This document shows positions 30,286 through 38,355 of a DNA stretch of 64,000 nucleotides, piece by piece (the stretch's first letter is position 1; each line of letters starts with the position of its first letter). Made by a program: the position numbers and the translations under genes. This stretch comes from Denitrobaculum sp965225735 (GTDB taxonomy: Bacteria; Pseudomonadota; Alphaproteobacteria; Kiloniellales; Kiloniellaceae): contig CBDDBN010000029.1 in assembly GCA_965225735.1 (NCBI GenBank), positions 1 to 64,000 of the forward strand, read 5' to 3'. Under the pieces are notes generated by a model. That model worked only from the letters and a program-made list of their open reading frames with translations. It made no database searches and had not been told where the DNA came from.

Positions 30286-31458
30286 TTACGCGGTTTCACC
30301 AAAGAGTTCCCGACCGATCAGCCAGCGGCGGATCTCGGAAGTACCGGCACCGATCTCATAGAGCTTGGCATCTCGCAACAGCCGGCCAGTGGCGTATTCG
30401 TTGATATAGCCGTTTCCACCGAGCGCCTGAATCGCCTCCAGCGCCATCCAGGTCGCCTTCTCCGCCGCATAGAGAATAGCGCCCGCCGCATCCTTGCGCG
30501 TGGTCTGGCCACGGTCGCAGGCTTTGGCCACCGCATAGACGTAGGCCTTTGTGGCGTTCATGGTGGTATACATATCGGCCAGTTTGCCCTGCATAAGCTG
30601 AAACTCACCGATGGGTTTTCCGAACTGCTTACGCTCATGAAGGTAAGGAATGACGATGTCCATACAGGCCTGCATGATACCGGTCGAGCCCGCCGCCAGC
30701 ACGGCGCGTTCGTAGTCGAGACCGCTCATAAGGACGTTGACGCCCTTACCGAGCTGGCCGAGCAGGTTCTCTTCCGGTACTTCGCAATCCTCGAACACCA
30801 GCTCGCTGGTTGGTGAGCCGCGCATACCCAGCTTGTCCAGTTTCTGCGCCGTCGAGAAACCTTTGAAGTCCTTCTCCACCAGGAAGGCCGAGATACCGCG
30901 GGGCCCGGCATCCGGATCGGTCTTCGCATAGATGACCAGGACATCGGCTTCCGGGCCGTTGGTGATCCACATCTTGTTGCCATTGAGGACATAACGGTCG
31001 CTCTTTTTTTCGGCCCGGGTCCGCATACCCACAACATCGGAACCGGCGCCCGGCTCGCTCATGGCCAATGCGCCGACGTGCTCGCCGGAAATCAGTTTGG
31101 GCAGATATCGCTTCCGCTGTTCGTCACTGCCATTCCGGCGCAGCTGGTTCACGCAAAGGTTCGAGTGCGCGCCATAACTCAGGCCCACGCTCGCGGAGGC
31201 GCGGCTGACTTCTTCCATCGCGACGCAGTGCTCCAGGTACCCCATACCGCTGCCGCCGAGTTCCTCTTCGACTGTAATGCCGAGAAGGCCGAGCTCGCCC
31301 ATCTGAGGCCAGAGTTCTCGTGGGAAACGGTCGTCGCGATCGATATCCGCCGCCAGCGGCGCGATCTTCTCGGAAGCGAAAGACATCACCGTGTCGCGCA
31401 GCAATTCAGCGGTCTCGCCGAGATCGAAATCCAGGCTCGGATATTGGTTCGGTATCAT
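30286..31458 (-). CDS. ivd: Isovaleryl-CoA dehydrogenase
   Basis: IVD oxidises isovaleryl-CoA to 3-methylcrotonyl-CoA, the substrate of MccAB encoded downstream. The 390-aa protein has the acyl-CoA dehydrogenase signatures ALAMSEPGAGSDVVGM and RLLRDAKLYEIGAGTSEIRR. The usual catalytic Glu near residue 375 is replaced (GAGTSE), and a Glu lies in GLDYERAVLAAG near residue 245, the relocated base that marks isovaleryl-CoA dehydrogenases. Together with its neighbours this makes the assignment firm. Confidence 0.95.
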   Translation of the reverse strand: MIPNQYPSLDFDLGETAELLRDTVMSFASEKIAPLAADIDRDDRFPRELWPQMGELGLLGITVEEELGGSGMGYLEHCVAMEEVSRASASVGLSYGAHSNLCVNQLRRNGSDEQRKRYLPKLISGEHVGALAMSEPGAGSDVVGMRTRAEKKSDRYVLNGNKMWITNGPEADVLVIYAKTDPDAGPRGISAFLVEKDFKGFSTAQKLDKLGMRGSPTSELVFEDCEVPEENLLGQLGKGVNVLMSGLDYERAVLAAGSTGIMQACMDIVIPYLHERKQFGKPIGEFQLMQGKLADMYTTMNATKAYVYAVAKACDRGQTTRKDAAGAILYAAEKATWMALEAIQALGGNGYINEYATGRLLRDAKLYEIGAGTSEIRRWLIGRELFGETA

Positions 31459-31527
31459 CTCTCTATTCCTAGTCTGAAGCTTACCGCGGCTATTATCGCT
31501 GACCTGCTGAGCACCGCGGTCGCAATT

Positions 31528-31989
31528 CTATCCCGCTTCGCCGATATCCGGCCGGTCCTGAATACACATCATTGTCTGGAGCCCCTTAGCCACCAGCTTG
31601 CTTTGCCCGTCCTTAATAGCCACGACCTCAAGGTCGCAAATGGTGAGCGTCCTCCCCGGCTTAACCACGCGCCCGGTCGCGACCAGACGCTCGCCATCGG
31701 CGGGCGCAACGAGGTTCATCTTGTATTCGACGGTCAGGACGGAACTTTCCTCGGGATTGAGACTGAAGCTGGCATAACCGCCCGCGGAGTCGGCAATCGT
31801 GCTGGTGACACCGGCGTGAAAAAAGCCATGCTGCTGTGTCAGGTCCTCGCGAAACGGCAGTTCGATCTCCACCAGACCAGGCTCAATCCGCCCGAGTTTC
31901 GCGCCGATCAGATCCATCACCTTCTGTCGGGCGAAGCTTGCACGCACTTTCGCCTCGAAATCCGGGTCGCGAGCGGTAAAGGCCGTCAC
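31528..31989 (-). CDS. PaaI-family thioesterase (hotdog fold)
   Basis: The 153-aa protein has the hotdog thioesterase core: QQHGFFHAGVTSTIADSAGGYAS, with the active-site region HGG-like HxG-Asp, followed by LTVEYKMNLVAPA. Such enzymes release free acids from CoA esters that stall a pathway. It starts with GTG overlapping the merR stop (GTGA), so it is translationally coupled to the regulator gene. Longer in-frame starts would run into merR. It lies 69 bases before ivd. Confidence 0.88.
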   Translation of the reverse strand: MTAFTARDPDFEAKVRASFARQKVMDLIGAKLGRIEPGLVEIELPFREDLTQQHGFFHAGVTSTIADSAGGYASFSLNPEESSVLTVEYKMNLVAPADGERLVATGRVVKPGRTLTICDLEVVAIKDGQSKLVAKGLQTMMCIQDRPDIGEAG

Positions 31990-32399
31990 TTCGCCCGCCT
32001 CCTTACCTTCGCCTGGGTCGCCCCATCGATTTCCTGGAGGCGCAGCCGGCACTTGGCAGCGACATCATCCAGATCCGAGAGTGTGGCATCGATATCCCGG
32101 CGTTTGTTCTCCAGATCCACCCGGCGCGCGTCGATCTTATCGAGCAGCAGCCTGAGCTGATTTGCTTCGCCCGTATCCGCATCGTAAAGATCGATGATCT
32201 CCCGGATTTCCTGCAGGCTCAGACCAAGCCGCTTGCCCCGCAGGATCAGCTTCAGCCTGACCCGGTCCCGCTGCCGGTAAATACGGCGCTGCCCTTCGCG
32301 CAAAGGCGAGATCATCCCCTCCGTCTCGTAGAAACGGATGGTTCTGTGGGTTACCCCGAACTCCTGCGCCAGTTCAGCGATCGAAAAGGTTGTGCTCAT
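31986..32399 (-). CDS. liuR: MerR-family regulator of the leucine locus
   Basis: The 137-aa protein has a MerR winged helix (FSIAELAQEFGVTHRTIRFYETEGMI), the RVRLKLILRGKRLGLSLQEI segment, and a coiled-coil dimerisation helix (~75-115). No metal-binding Cys appears at the C-terminus, fitting the LiuR group over metal sensors. Identical palindromes in its own promoter and before mccB suggest autoregulation and control of both halves. The ATG at 32399 follows a TATGAT -10-like box by only ~8 bases, so the mRNA may be leaderless; an upstream in-frame ATG at 32411 lies inside that box. Confidence 0.88.
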   Translation of the reverse strand: MSTTFSIAELAQEFGVTHRTIRFYETEGMISPLREGQRRIYRQRDRVRLKLILRGKRLGLSLQEIREIIDLYDADTGEANQLRLLLDKIDARRVDLENKRRDIDATLSDLDDVAAKCRLRLQEIDGATQAKVRRRAK

Positions 32400-32407
32400 C
32401 GAAGGGA

Positions 32408-32435
32408 TCATACTTTACGTTTACGTAAACGTAAA
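32408..32435 (-). promoter_or_regulatory. LiuR-type operator-promoter of the merR-ivd operon
   Basis: The perfect 22-bp palindrome (half-site TTTACGTTTAC) is at 32414-32435. On the minus strand TTTACG and TATGAT are 17 bases apart and overlap it, so the bound protein could repress as well as remodel the promoter. It is identical to the site at 27323. Confidence 0.83.
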
Positions 32436-32458
32436 TATCGAAATTTGAGAGATCCGGT

Positions 32459-32908
32459 TCAGTCCGGCATTAGGAGATGACTTCTGCATAGACGGCAATC
32501 ACTGCTGCCGAAACCTTCCACTGCGACCTCAAAGCGCTTGCTGCGCAACAAGTGCGCCGCAAGATCGCATTCATCGCCCGCCGGGATCGCGAGTGCGGCC
32601 ATCTCCTCGGATTGCAGCGTCAGCCGATCCACATGCCAGTGAAGCTTTTTCTCCGCACAGAAATGGCGTTTGAGACGAGCGGCGATACCACCGCTGCCTC
32701 GTGCACTGCCGCAGTAAACGTAGTTGCCCGCGCACAAGCTGGTCTCCGGCCGGCCGGGCAGTGTGATCGTGACCTCCTTCGAGAGGCGAAGCAGCAATAG
32801 GTACGCGCCCTTCGTGCCAGCCAGTTCCTGTTCGTCTCGAAAGCCCGGTTCGAGCCACACTCCCTCTAAGCCGCAATCCGCGACAGAGACGCGAACTTGA
32901 TCAAGCAT
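32459..32908 (-). CDS. DUF123 (GIY-YIG-like) protein
   Basis: The 149-aa protein has the DUF123 pattern: GAYLLLLRL, then AGNYVYCGSARGSGGIAARLKRHF and KLHWHVDRLTL, with a C-terminal CRLCRSHL that may bind metal. The family is a GIY-YIG relative, often found near or fused to endonuclease III in archaea and thermophiles; nuclease activity of members is not generally shown. ATG 32908 has only a weak ribosome site, and an in-frame start upstream (32965) cannot be excluded. It is divergent from ppk2. Confidence 0.82.
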   Translation of the reverse strand: MLDQVRVSVADCGLEGVWLEPGFRDEQELAGTKGAYLLLLRLSKEVTITLPGRPETSLCAGNYVYCGSARGSGGIAARLKRHFCAEKKLHWHVDRLTLQSEEMAALAIPAGDECDLAAHLLRSKRFEVAVEGFGSSDCRLCRSHLLMPD

Positions 32909-32989
32909 CTTTTTGTCGTTGCCCTGCTTCCAAGTGGCCCTCTCAAGGGTTCGGAGCGCCCGCAATCGCGTTTTATCGCGCCAAATTGA

Positions 32990-33008
32990 TGTACGTCATT
33001 ACCGTACA
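32990..33008. promoter_or_regulatory. Inverted repeat between DUF123 and ppk2 genes
   Basis: TGTACG and CGTACA flank a 7-base centre in the divergent promoter region, ~75 bases before the ppk2 ATG. It may be an operator. No regulator can be assigned. Confidence 0.45.
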
Positions 33009-33081
33009 CTCGATAGGCGATCTACTCTGCCGTAATCGTTTCCAGCAATTAAAAAATCTTCGAAGAGGGGGATGCTTCACG

Positions 33082-34098
33082 ATGAGCAGCAACTCGCATG
33101 ATACTGTGGTAAAAGCGCCAAAGACTGCCGCGACGGGCAGCTCAAGCAACACCAAGAAACCTGCGGCCGCAAAGCGTAAAACCAATGGCAAGGTAACGCC
33201 GCACCCCGCCCTCTTCTCGCCCGAACAACCAATGCAGGCGCCCCTGAGCCGGGAAGAGGCCAAGCGTTTTTTCGAGACCGGCGAGTATCCCTACAAGGAC
33301 AAGATCGCCCGGAATGAATATGAATGGCGAAAGGCCGAATTGCAGGTCGAACTCCTGAAAGTTCAGGACTGGGTGAAGGCGACGGGGCAAAAGGTCGTCC
33401 TCCTGTTCGAGGGCCGGGACGCGGCCGGCAAGGGCGGCACCATCAAGCGCTTTATGGAACACCTCAACCCACGCGGCGCCCGCGTCGTCGCCCTGGACAA
33501 GCCCACGGATCGAGAGCGCAGCCAATGGTATTATCAGCGCTACATTCAGCACCTGCCCTCGGCCGGCGAGATCGTGCTGTTCGACCGGTCCTGGTACAAC
33601 CGCGCCGGCGTCGAACGAGTCATGGGCTTCTGCAATCCCAGTGAGTATCTTGAGTTCATGCGCCAAACGCCGCAACTTGAACGCATGCTCGTGCGCAGTG
33701 GTATCCTGCTCTACAAGTATTGGTTCTCGGTTACACAGGAAGAGCAGAAACGGCGTTTCAAATCGCGCGAGCGCGAACCGCTGAAACAGTGGAAACTCTC
33801 GCCGATCGATCGGCAGTCGCTGAACAAGTGGTCCGACTACACCGAAGCCAAGGAGGCCATGTTCTTCTACACGGACACGGCCGATGCGCCCTGGACTATC
33901 ATCAAATCAAACGACAAAAAACGCGCGCGGCTGAACTGCATGCAGCACTTCCTGGCATCCCTGCCCTACCCCAATAAAAACCTGGAAATCGTTGGGCTTC
34001 CGGATCCTCTGATCGTTGGATCTAGCGAGCATGTTATTGCCCGGAGCGAACACATTCTCGGAAAGAGCCTGCACCCCGAACTGCGTCAGGAGCGCTAA
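33082..34098 (+). CDS. ppk2: Polyphosphate kinase 2
   Basis: PPK2 enzymes move phosphate between polyphosphate and nucleotides, usually toward GTP/ATP synthesis. The 338-aa protein is a single PPK2 domain with Walker A GRDAAGKGGTI, Walker B-like VLFDRSWYNRAGVERVMGF, and the lid Arg-rich segment RRFKSRERE. An N-terminal ~60-residue tail rich in Ser, Thr, Lys and Ala precedes it. The single-domain length fits class I, but nucleotide preference cannot be read off. The start is ATG 33082, with AGGGGG ten bases upstream. Confidence 0.93.
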   Translation: MSSNSHDTVVKAPKTAATGSSSNTKKPAAAKRKTNGKVTPHPALFSPEQPMQAPLSREEAKRFFETGEYPYKDKIARNEYEWRKAELQVELLKVQDWVKATGQKVVLLFEGRDAAGKGGTIKRFMEHLNPRGARVVALDKPTDRERSQWYYQRYIQHLPSAGEIVLFDRSWYNRAGVERVMGFCNPSEYLEFMRQTPQLERMLVRSGILLYKYWFSVTQEEQKRRFKSREREPLKQWKLSPIDRQSLNKWSDYTEAKEAMFFYTDTADAPWTIIKSNDKKRARLNCMQHFLASLPYPNKNLEIVGLPDPLIVGSSEHVIARSEHILGKSLHPELRQER

Positions 34099-34105
34099 GC
34101 GCTTG

Positions 34106-34144
34106 AGGTCAGAGAGGCCGGTATTGAGATTCCGGTCTCGACCT
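34106..34144 (+). terminator. Stem-loop after ppk2
   Basis: AGGTC and GACCT enclose a second stem GAGGCCGG/CCGGTCTC with a 10-base loop, followed by TAATTGTAAATT. It is a plausible terminator with a poor T-run. Confidence 0.55.
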
Positions 34145-34240
34145 TAATTGTAAATTCGCGCAGAATAGTGCCGTTCGCGGGGGAACGGCGCCAAAGAAAG
34201 CGCCGCACCGCGTCAGATCTGCTCCGTGGGGGAGAGTGGT

Positions 34241-36010
34241 ATGACGCGTGGTATCTTTAACCTGGTGATGATCAAGCCGACGCACTACGACGACGACGGC
34301 TACCCGATTCAGTGGCTGACCTCAGCCATCCCTTCGAACACACTCGCGGCTTTGAACGGCATCGCGGTCGACTGCAAGGAACGACAGGTCCTCGGTAAGG
34401 ATGTCGAGATCCGGCTCTCAACCTACGACGAGACCAACAGCCGGGTTTACCCGCCGAAAATCATCAAAGCGCTCGAGGCTTCAGGGGGAAAGTCTCTTAT
34501 CGCGCTCGCGGGCGTACAGTCCAACCAGTTCCCGCGCGCCATGGATATCGCCCGGCAGTTCCGGGCCGCGGGCCTGCAAGTCGCGATCGGCGGCTTTCAT
34601 GTTTCCGGCTGCATCTCCATGCTCAAGGACCTCCCGTCAGACATCCGTGAAGCGCAGGACCTGGGGATTTCAATCTACGCCGGCGAAGCCGAGGAGCAAC
34701 GCCTCGACGAAGTTCTGCAGGATGCCTGGGAAGGAAAGCTTAAACCCATCTACAACTGGATGGACGCTCTGCCCAACGTCGCCGGTGAGCCGATCCCAAT
34801 TCTGCCGGCCGAACATATCCAACGCACGGCAGGATCTCACTCTTCTTTCGATCTCGGGCGCGGTTGTCCCTTCCAGTGTTCCTTCTGCACCATCATCAAT
34901 GTCCAGGGCCGAAAGAGCCGGTTTCGGACGCCCGATGATCTGGAGAAGATCATTCGCGAGAACTACGCCCAGGGCATCAAGCGCTTCTTCATCACCGACG
35001 ACAACTTCGCCCGCAATAAGGACTGGGAAAGCTTTGTCGACCGGCTGATTGAGCTGCGCCACGGAGAGAAGATGAATATCAAGTTCGTGATCCAGGTGGA
35101 CACCCTCTGTCACCGCATTCCGAACTTCATCGAAAAGTGCACGCGCGCCGGCATCAACCGCGTCTTTATCGGGCTGGAAAACATCAATCCGGAAAACCTG
35201 GCCGCGGCAAAGAAAGCGCAGAACCGCATCGTCGAATACCGCGACATGCTGCAGGCCTGGAAAAAGCATAAGGCCATCACCTACGCCGGCTACATTCTCG
35301 GCTTCCCTGGCGATACCTACGAATCGATCATGCGGGACATCGAGATCATCAAGAAGGAACTGCCGCTCGACCTGCTCGAGTTTTTCTTCCTGACCCCCCT
35401 ACCCGGTTCCGAGGATCACAAGCACCTCTACGAGCAGGGCATCTGGATGGATCCCGACATGAACAAGTACGACCTGAACCATCGGGTCAGCCATCATGCA
35501 CTCATGTCGGATGAGGAGTGGGAGCGCGCCTACCGTGACGCCTGGGCCACCTACTACAGCCCGGAGCATATGCAAACCATCATGCGCCGTTTCGCTGTCA
35601 GCGGCCGGTCGCCCATCAATATCCTCTGGCTTATGATCTGGTTTGCCGGTTGCGTACAGATCGAGGGCGTGCATCCGCTGGAGGGCGGCTTTTTCCGCCG
35701 CAAGGCCCGGCGCGACCGGCGCCCCGGCATGAAAGTCGAACCGGCCTGGTCATTCTATCCGAAGTACTGGGCCAGCCTCCTGGCCGATCAGGTGCGCTGG
35801 ATCGCTCTTCTGGCTCGGGTCTGGCCCTACTACCTGCAGGTCAAACGTGACCCTAAGCGCAGGGAGTTCATGGATCTCGCGCTCACCCCGTCCAGCGACG
35901 AAACCCTCGAAGATCTCGAGATGATCACCGGCACCCGCGGCGGCGAAAAGGCTCTCGCGAAAGCGCGCCGCGACACGGCCCTGCGGGAGAAGGTCCGGGC
36001 GCGGGCTTAA
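34241..36010 (+). CDS. B12-binding-domain radical SAM protein
   Basis: The 589-aa protein has an N-terminal B12-binding-like Rossmann region (~50-150, with VAIGGFHVSGC) and then a radical SAM core with the 4Fe-4S motif GCPFQCSFCTI near residue 210. A ~200-residue C-terminal part has no recognised motif. Related proteins methylate or rearrange varied metabolites, so the substrate is unknown. The His typical of cobalamin ligation is not obvious, so B12 use itself is uncertain. ATG 34241 with GGGGGAG upstream was preferred to a GTG 15 bases earlier. No pathway partners adjoin it. Confidence 0.85.
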   Translation: MTRGIFNLVMIKPTHYDDDGYPIQWLTSAIPSNTLAALNGIAVDCKERQVLGKDVEIRLSTYDETNSRVYPPKIIKALEASGGKSLIALAGVQSNQFPRAMDIARQFRAAGLQVAIGGFHVSGCISMLKDLPSDIREAQDLGISIYAGEAEEQRLDEVLQDAWEGKLKPIYNWMDALPNVAGEPIPILPAEHIQRTAGSHSSFDLGRGCPFQCSFCTIINVQGRKSRFRTPDDLEKIIRENYAQGIKRFFITDDNFARNKDWESFVDRLIELRHGEKMNIKFVIQVDTLCHRIPNFIEKCTRAGINRVFIGLENINPENLAAAKKAQNRIVEYRDMLQAWKKHKAITYAGYILGFPGDTYESIMRDIEIIKKELPLDLLEFFFLTPLPGSEDHKHLYEQGIWMDPDMNKYDLNHRVSHHALMSDEEWERAYRDAWATYYSPEHMQTIMRRFAVSGRSPINILWLMIWFAGCVQIEGVHPLEGGFFRRKARRDRRPGMKVEPAWSFYPKYWASLLADQVRWIALLARVWPYYLQVKRDPKRREFMDLALTPSSDETLEDLEMITGTRGGEKALAKARRDTALREKVRARA

Positions 36011-36023
36011 ATCTGCCCTTCAG

Positions 36024-36341
36024 CTACAGTGACAGATAAGGAACAAAGGGCACGCGCTCGCGCGTTGCGGCCAGACGCAGTAAGTCCGGCAGCGCTTTCC
36101 TAAAGTGCGGCGTTTCCTGATGCGCAGCCCAGGCGACCTCGTTCTCATAAAGTTCATAGATGAAGAAGAGATTCTCATCGGTCGGGGAGCGATAAGGCAG
36201 AAAGACCTTCATCCCAGGCTCGGCATTGGAAGGTGCTGTCAGTTCACCCAGTAAGGCGGCAAGCTGCTCCGCCTCCCCCTCCTTCGCCTCAATCTTGATT
36301 GCGACGACAAAACCTTCGTTCAGCGCCTTCACATCCGCCAC
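36024..36341 (-). CDS. Antibiotic biosynthesis monooxygenase (ABM) family protein
   Basis: The 105-aa protein is a single ferredoxin-like ABM domain: FVVAIKIEAKEGEAEQLAALL, then FFIYELYENEVAWAAHQETPHFRKALPDLL, the segment with the conserved His. Family members include quinol monooxygenase YgiN and signal-degrading LsrG; which one applies cannot be said. The start is GTG with AGGAGG upstream. It is convergent with the radical SAM gene. Confidence 0.85.
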   Translation of the reverse strand: MADVKALNEGFVVAIKIEAKEGEAEQLAALLGELTAPSNAEPGMKVFLPYRSPTDENLFFIYELYENEVAWAAHQETPHFRKALPDLLRLAATRERVPFVPYLSL

Positions 36342-36436
36342 TTGATCCTCCTGACTGCAACCGCTGTTCTAGGGCTTCAGGATAAAGAGCTGTTACCAAT
36401 CATTGTTTCGGTGCCGACCAAAGCGTGTCCGCGTGC

Positions 36437-37039
36437 TCAGTTCAACACGAGCCCCGCCGCAATAACCCACATAACCAGCCCGATCACGACCTCCAAAACC
36501 CGCCAGGCAGAGGGGCGCGCGAAGAATGGCCGGAGGAGTCGCGCCCCGTAGCCGAGGGAGAAGAAGAACACAAAGGAAGCCGTCACAGCACCGAGTCCGA
36601 AAACGCTCTGGTTCTCGCCATAGCGCGTGGAGATGGATCCGAGAAAGACGACTGTATCCAAGTAAACGTGCGGATTAAGCCAGGTCAGCGCGAGGCAGGT
36701 CGCCAATGCCGGCACGAGAGCGCCAGCCGTTTCCTGCGCCGGCGCCAAGGCCCCATCGCTGTGCCAGGCAGCCCAAAACGAGCGTAAACCATACAGAAAG
36801 AGAAAAGCAGCGCCGCCAAAGCGCAGGACAGGCTCCACCCAAGGCAACATCTTCGAGACCACCGCAAAACCGGTCACGCCAAGGGTAATCAGAACCGCAT
36901 CGGAAAATGCACAGGTAAGGCAAATCAGAAAGACATGTTCCTGTCGCAACCCCTGGCGCAGCACAAAGGCATTTTGCGCGCCGATCGCTACGATCAGGCT
37001 GAGGCCCAGCAGAAAACCAGGTAGGAAAGCAGTCGTCAT
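36437..37039 (-). CDS. argO: LysE/ArgO-type amino acid exporter
   Basis: The 200-aa inner-membrane protein has six hydrophobic segments and the LysE-family opening LIVAIGAQNAFVLRQGLRQEHVF, plus TWLNPHVYLDTVVFLGS, the NPH(V/A)YLDT motif. This group exports arginine and/or lysine to prevent toxic excess. It is divergent from an argP-type regulator 93 bases away, as in E. coli, where ArgP activates argO. GGAGCGG precedes the ATG. Confidence 0.92.
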   Translation of the reverse strand: MTTAFLPGFLLGLSLIVAIGAQNAFVLRQGLRQEHVFLICLTCAFSDAVLITLGVTGFAVVSKMLPWVEPVLRFGGAAFLFLYGLRSFWAAWHSDGALAPAQETAGALVPALATCLALTWLNPHVYLDTVVFLGSISTRYGENQSVFGLGAVTASFVFFFSLGYGARLLRPFFARPSAWRVLEVVIGLVMWVIAAGLVLN

Positions 37040-37095
37040 TCATCCGCTCCAAATTTGCCGAACCTTGACTAGCGCGTCCGTTTTAGTTAGGCGAA

Positions 37096-37124
37096 TTAAA
37101 CTTTCTTTCCTTTCTTAAGTTTTA
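37096..37124. promoter_or_regulatory. Inverted repeat in the argO-argP intergenic region
   Basis: TTAAACTT and AAGTTTTA (one mismatch) flank 13 bases, in a generally A/T-rich strip between the divergent genes. It is the likeliest binding site for the LysR-type regulator. Confidence 0.5.
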
Positions 37125-37132
37125 CTAATCCA

Positions 37133-38020
37133 ATGCTCGACTACCCACTCCTGTCCGCTTTGGCCGCCGTGATCAGAACCGGGAGCTTTGAGCAGGCGGC
37201 TCAGGAACTCCACGTCACGCCCTCGGCCATATCGCAGCGTATCAAGCTGCTGGAGGACCGGTTAGGCACGGTCCTTATCGTTCGCGCGCAGCCCTGCACG
37301 GCAACGCCGACCGGCCTGCGGCTTCTCCGTCACGTGGAGGATGTCAGGCTCATGGAACACAGTCTGAAGGCCGACCTCGGCGAGCTGACCGCGACCGACC
37401 AGCCCGCAACGCTGCGAGTCGCGATCAACGCCGACAGCCTCGCCACCTGGTTCATCGATGTCATCGCCGCCTGTGACGGCCTGCTGTTCGATGTTGTCGT
37501 GGACGACGAGGACTACAGCGCCGACTGGCTGCGCCGCGGTGAAGTTGTGGCCGCCGTCAGCGCCCAACCCGGGCCGGTGCAGGGTTGTGACAGCAAACCG
37601 CTCGGCACGCTTCGCTACGTTGCGGTCGCAAGCTCGGACTACATGTCTCGTTGGTTCCCGGATGGCGTTGACGACGACTCTTTGAGCCGGGCGCCGGTGC
37701 TGGACTTCAGCAGAAAAGATAGACTACAGACTCAGTGGATGCAGCAAACATTCGGCCGCCGGATCGTCGCGCCGACGCACCACCTTCCCTCTCCCCAGGC
37801 TTTTGTCGATGCCACTCTGGCCGGCATCGGCTGGGGTATGAACCCCGAGCCCGTGATCGCCGATCATCTGAATACAGGCCGGCTTGTGCCCCTGCTGCCA
37901 GACCGACCGCTCGATGTGGAACTCCACTGGCAATCCAGCCGAATGGTCGCCAAAGCTATGACGGAGGTGAACAAAGCCGTCACGAGCGCGGCTGGAAAGT
38001 GGTTGCGGCAAAGCCACTAG
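37133..38020 (+). CDS. argP: LysR-family regulator of the exporter, ArgP type
   Basis: The 295-aa LysR protein opens MLDYPLLSALAAVIRTGSFEQAAQELHVTPSAISQRIKLLEDRLG, which is close to ArgP/IciA. The effector domain follows (~90-290), with GMNPEPVIADHLNTGRLVPLLPDRPLDVELHW, a stretch shared with ArgP. In E. coli ArgP with arginine activates argO, and lysine blocks it. The divergent argO here supports the same logic. Confidence 0.9.
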   Translation: MLDYPLLSALAAVIRTGSFEQAAQELHVTPSAISQRIKLLEDRLGTVLIVRAQPCTATPTGLRLLRHVEDVRLMEHSLKADLGELTATDQPATLRVAINADSLATWFIDVIAACDGLLFDVVVDDEDYSADWLRRGEVVAAVSAQPGPVQGCDSKPLGTLRYVAVASSDYMSRWFPDGVDDDSLSRAPVLDFSRKDRLQTQWMQQTFGRRIVAPTHHLPSPQAFVDATLAGIGWGMNPEPVIADHLNTGRLVPLLPDRPLDVELHWQSSRMVAKAMTEVNKAVTSAAGKWLRQSH

Positions 38021-38355
38021 GCGGACCGCAAAATTAGAAGATGGATTTCACTCCGTTATCTGGCGGCTGAGCAACTAGAGATAACTCGCCCCTTCCAGAC
38101 GGTCAGATCTTTGGAGCCTTCGAAACTCGGACCCAAGAACAGGAACACCCGCAGAAACCAGCCGTCACACCATCTGATTTATTACGGTTTCATGACGGTT
38201 CCATGAAGCTTAACGACTGTTAACGATCAATTTAGGATTACAACCCTACCAAGAGACGACAGCGGGCAAAGCGGCATTCTTTCAAGGGAGCGAGGGTCGG
38301 TTTCAATTTCCGGGGGATTTATGCCGGGAAGGGACTGGTTCTGGAAACAGGCTTG
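38021..38355. other. Non-coding region before the histidine kinase gene
   Basis: These 335 bases contain no convincing gene. The only structure seen is a cluster of direct repeats at 38184-38226. A G/A-rich strip just before 38356 serves as the ribosome site. Confidence 0.6.
38184..38226 (+). repeat. Two sets of short direct repeats upstream of the kinase gene
   Basis: ACGGTTTCATG and ACGGTTCCATG are adjacent 11-base repeats with one mismatch (38184-38205). TTAACGA occurs twice, 10 bases apart (38210-38226). One-turn spacing is typical of sites for OmpR/PhoB-type regulators, but the match to a Pho box is poor. Confidence 0.5.

Noticed and set aside
38184..38205. Pho box before the histidine kinase
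   Set aside because: The 11-base repeats have Pho-box spacing, but the core heptamer does not match CTGTCAT in either direction, so only a generic repeat was listed.
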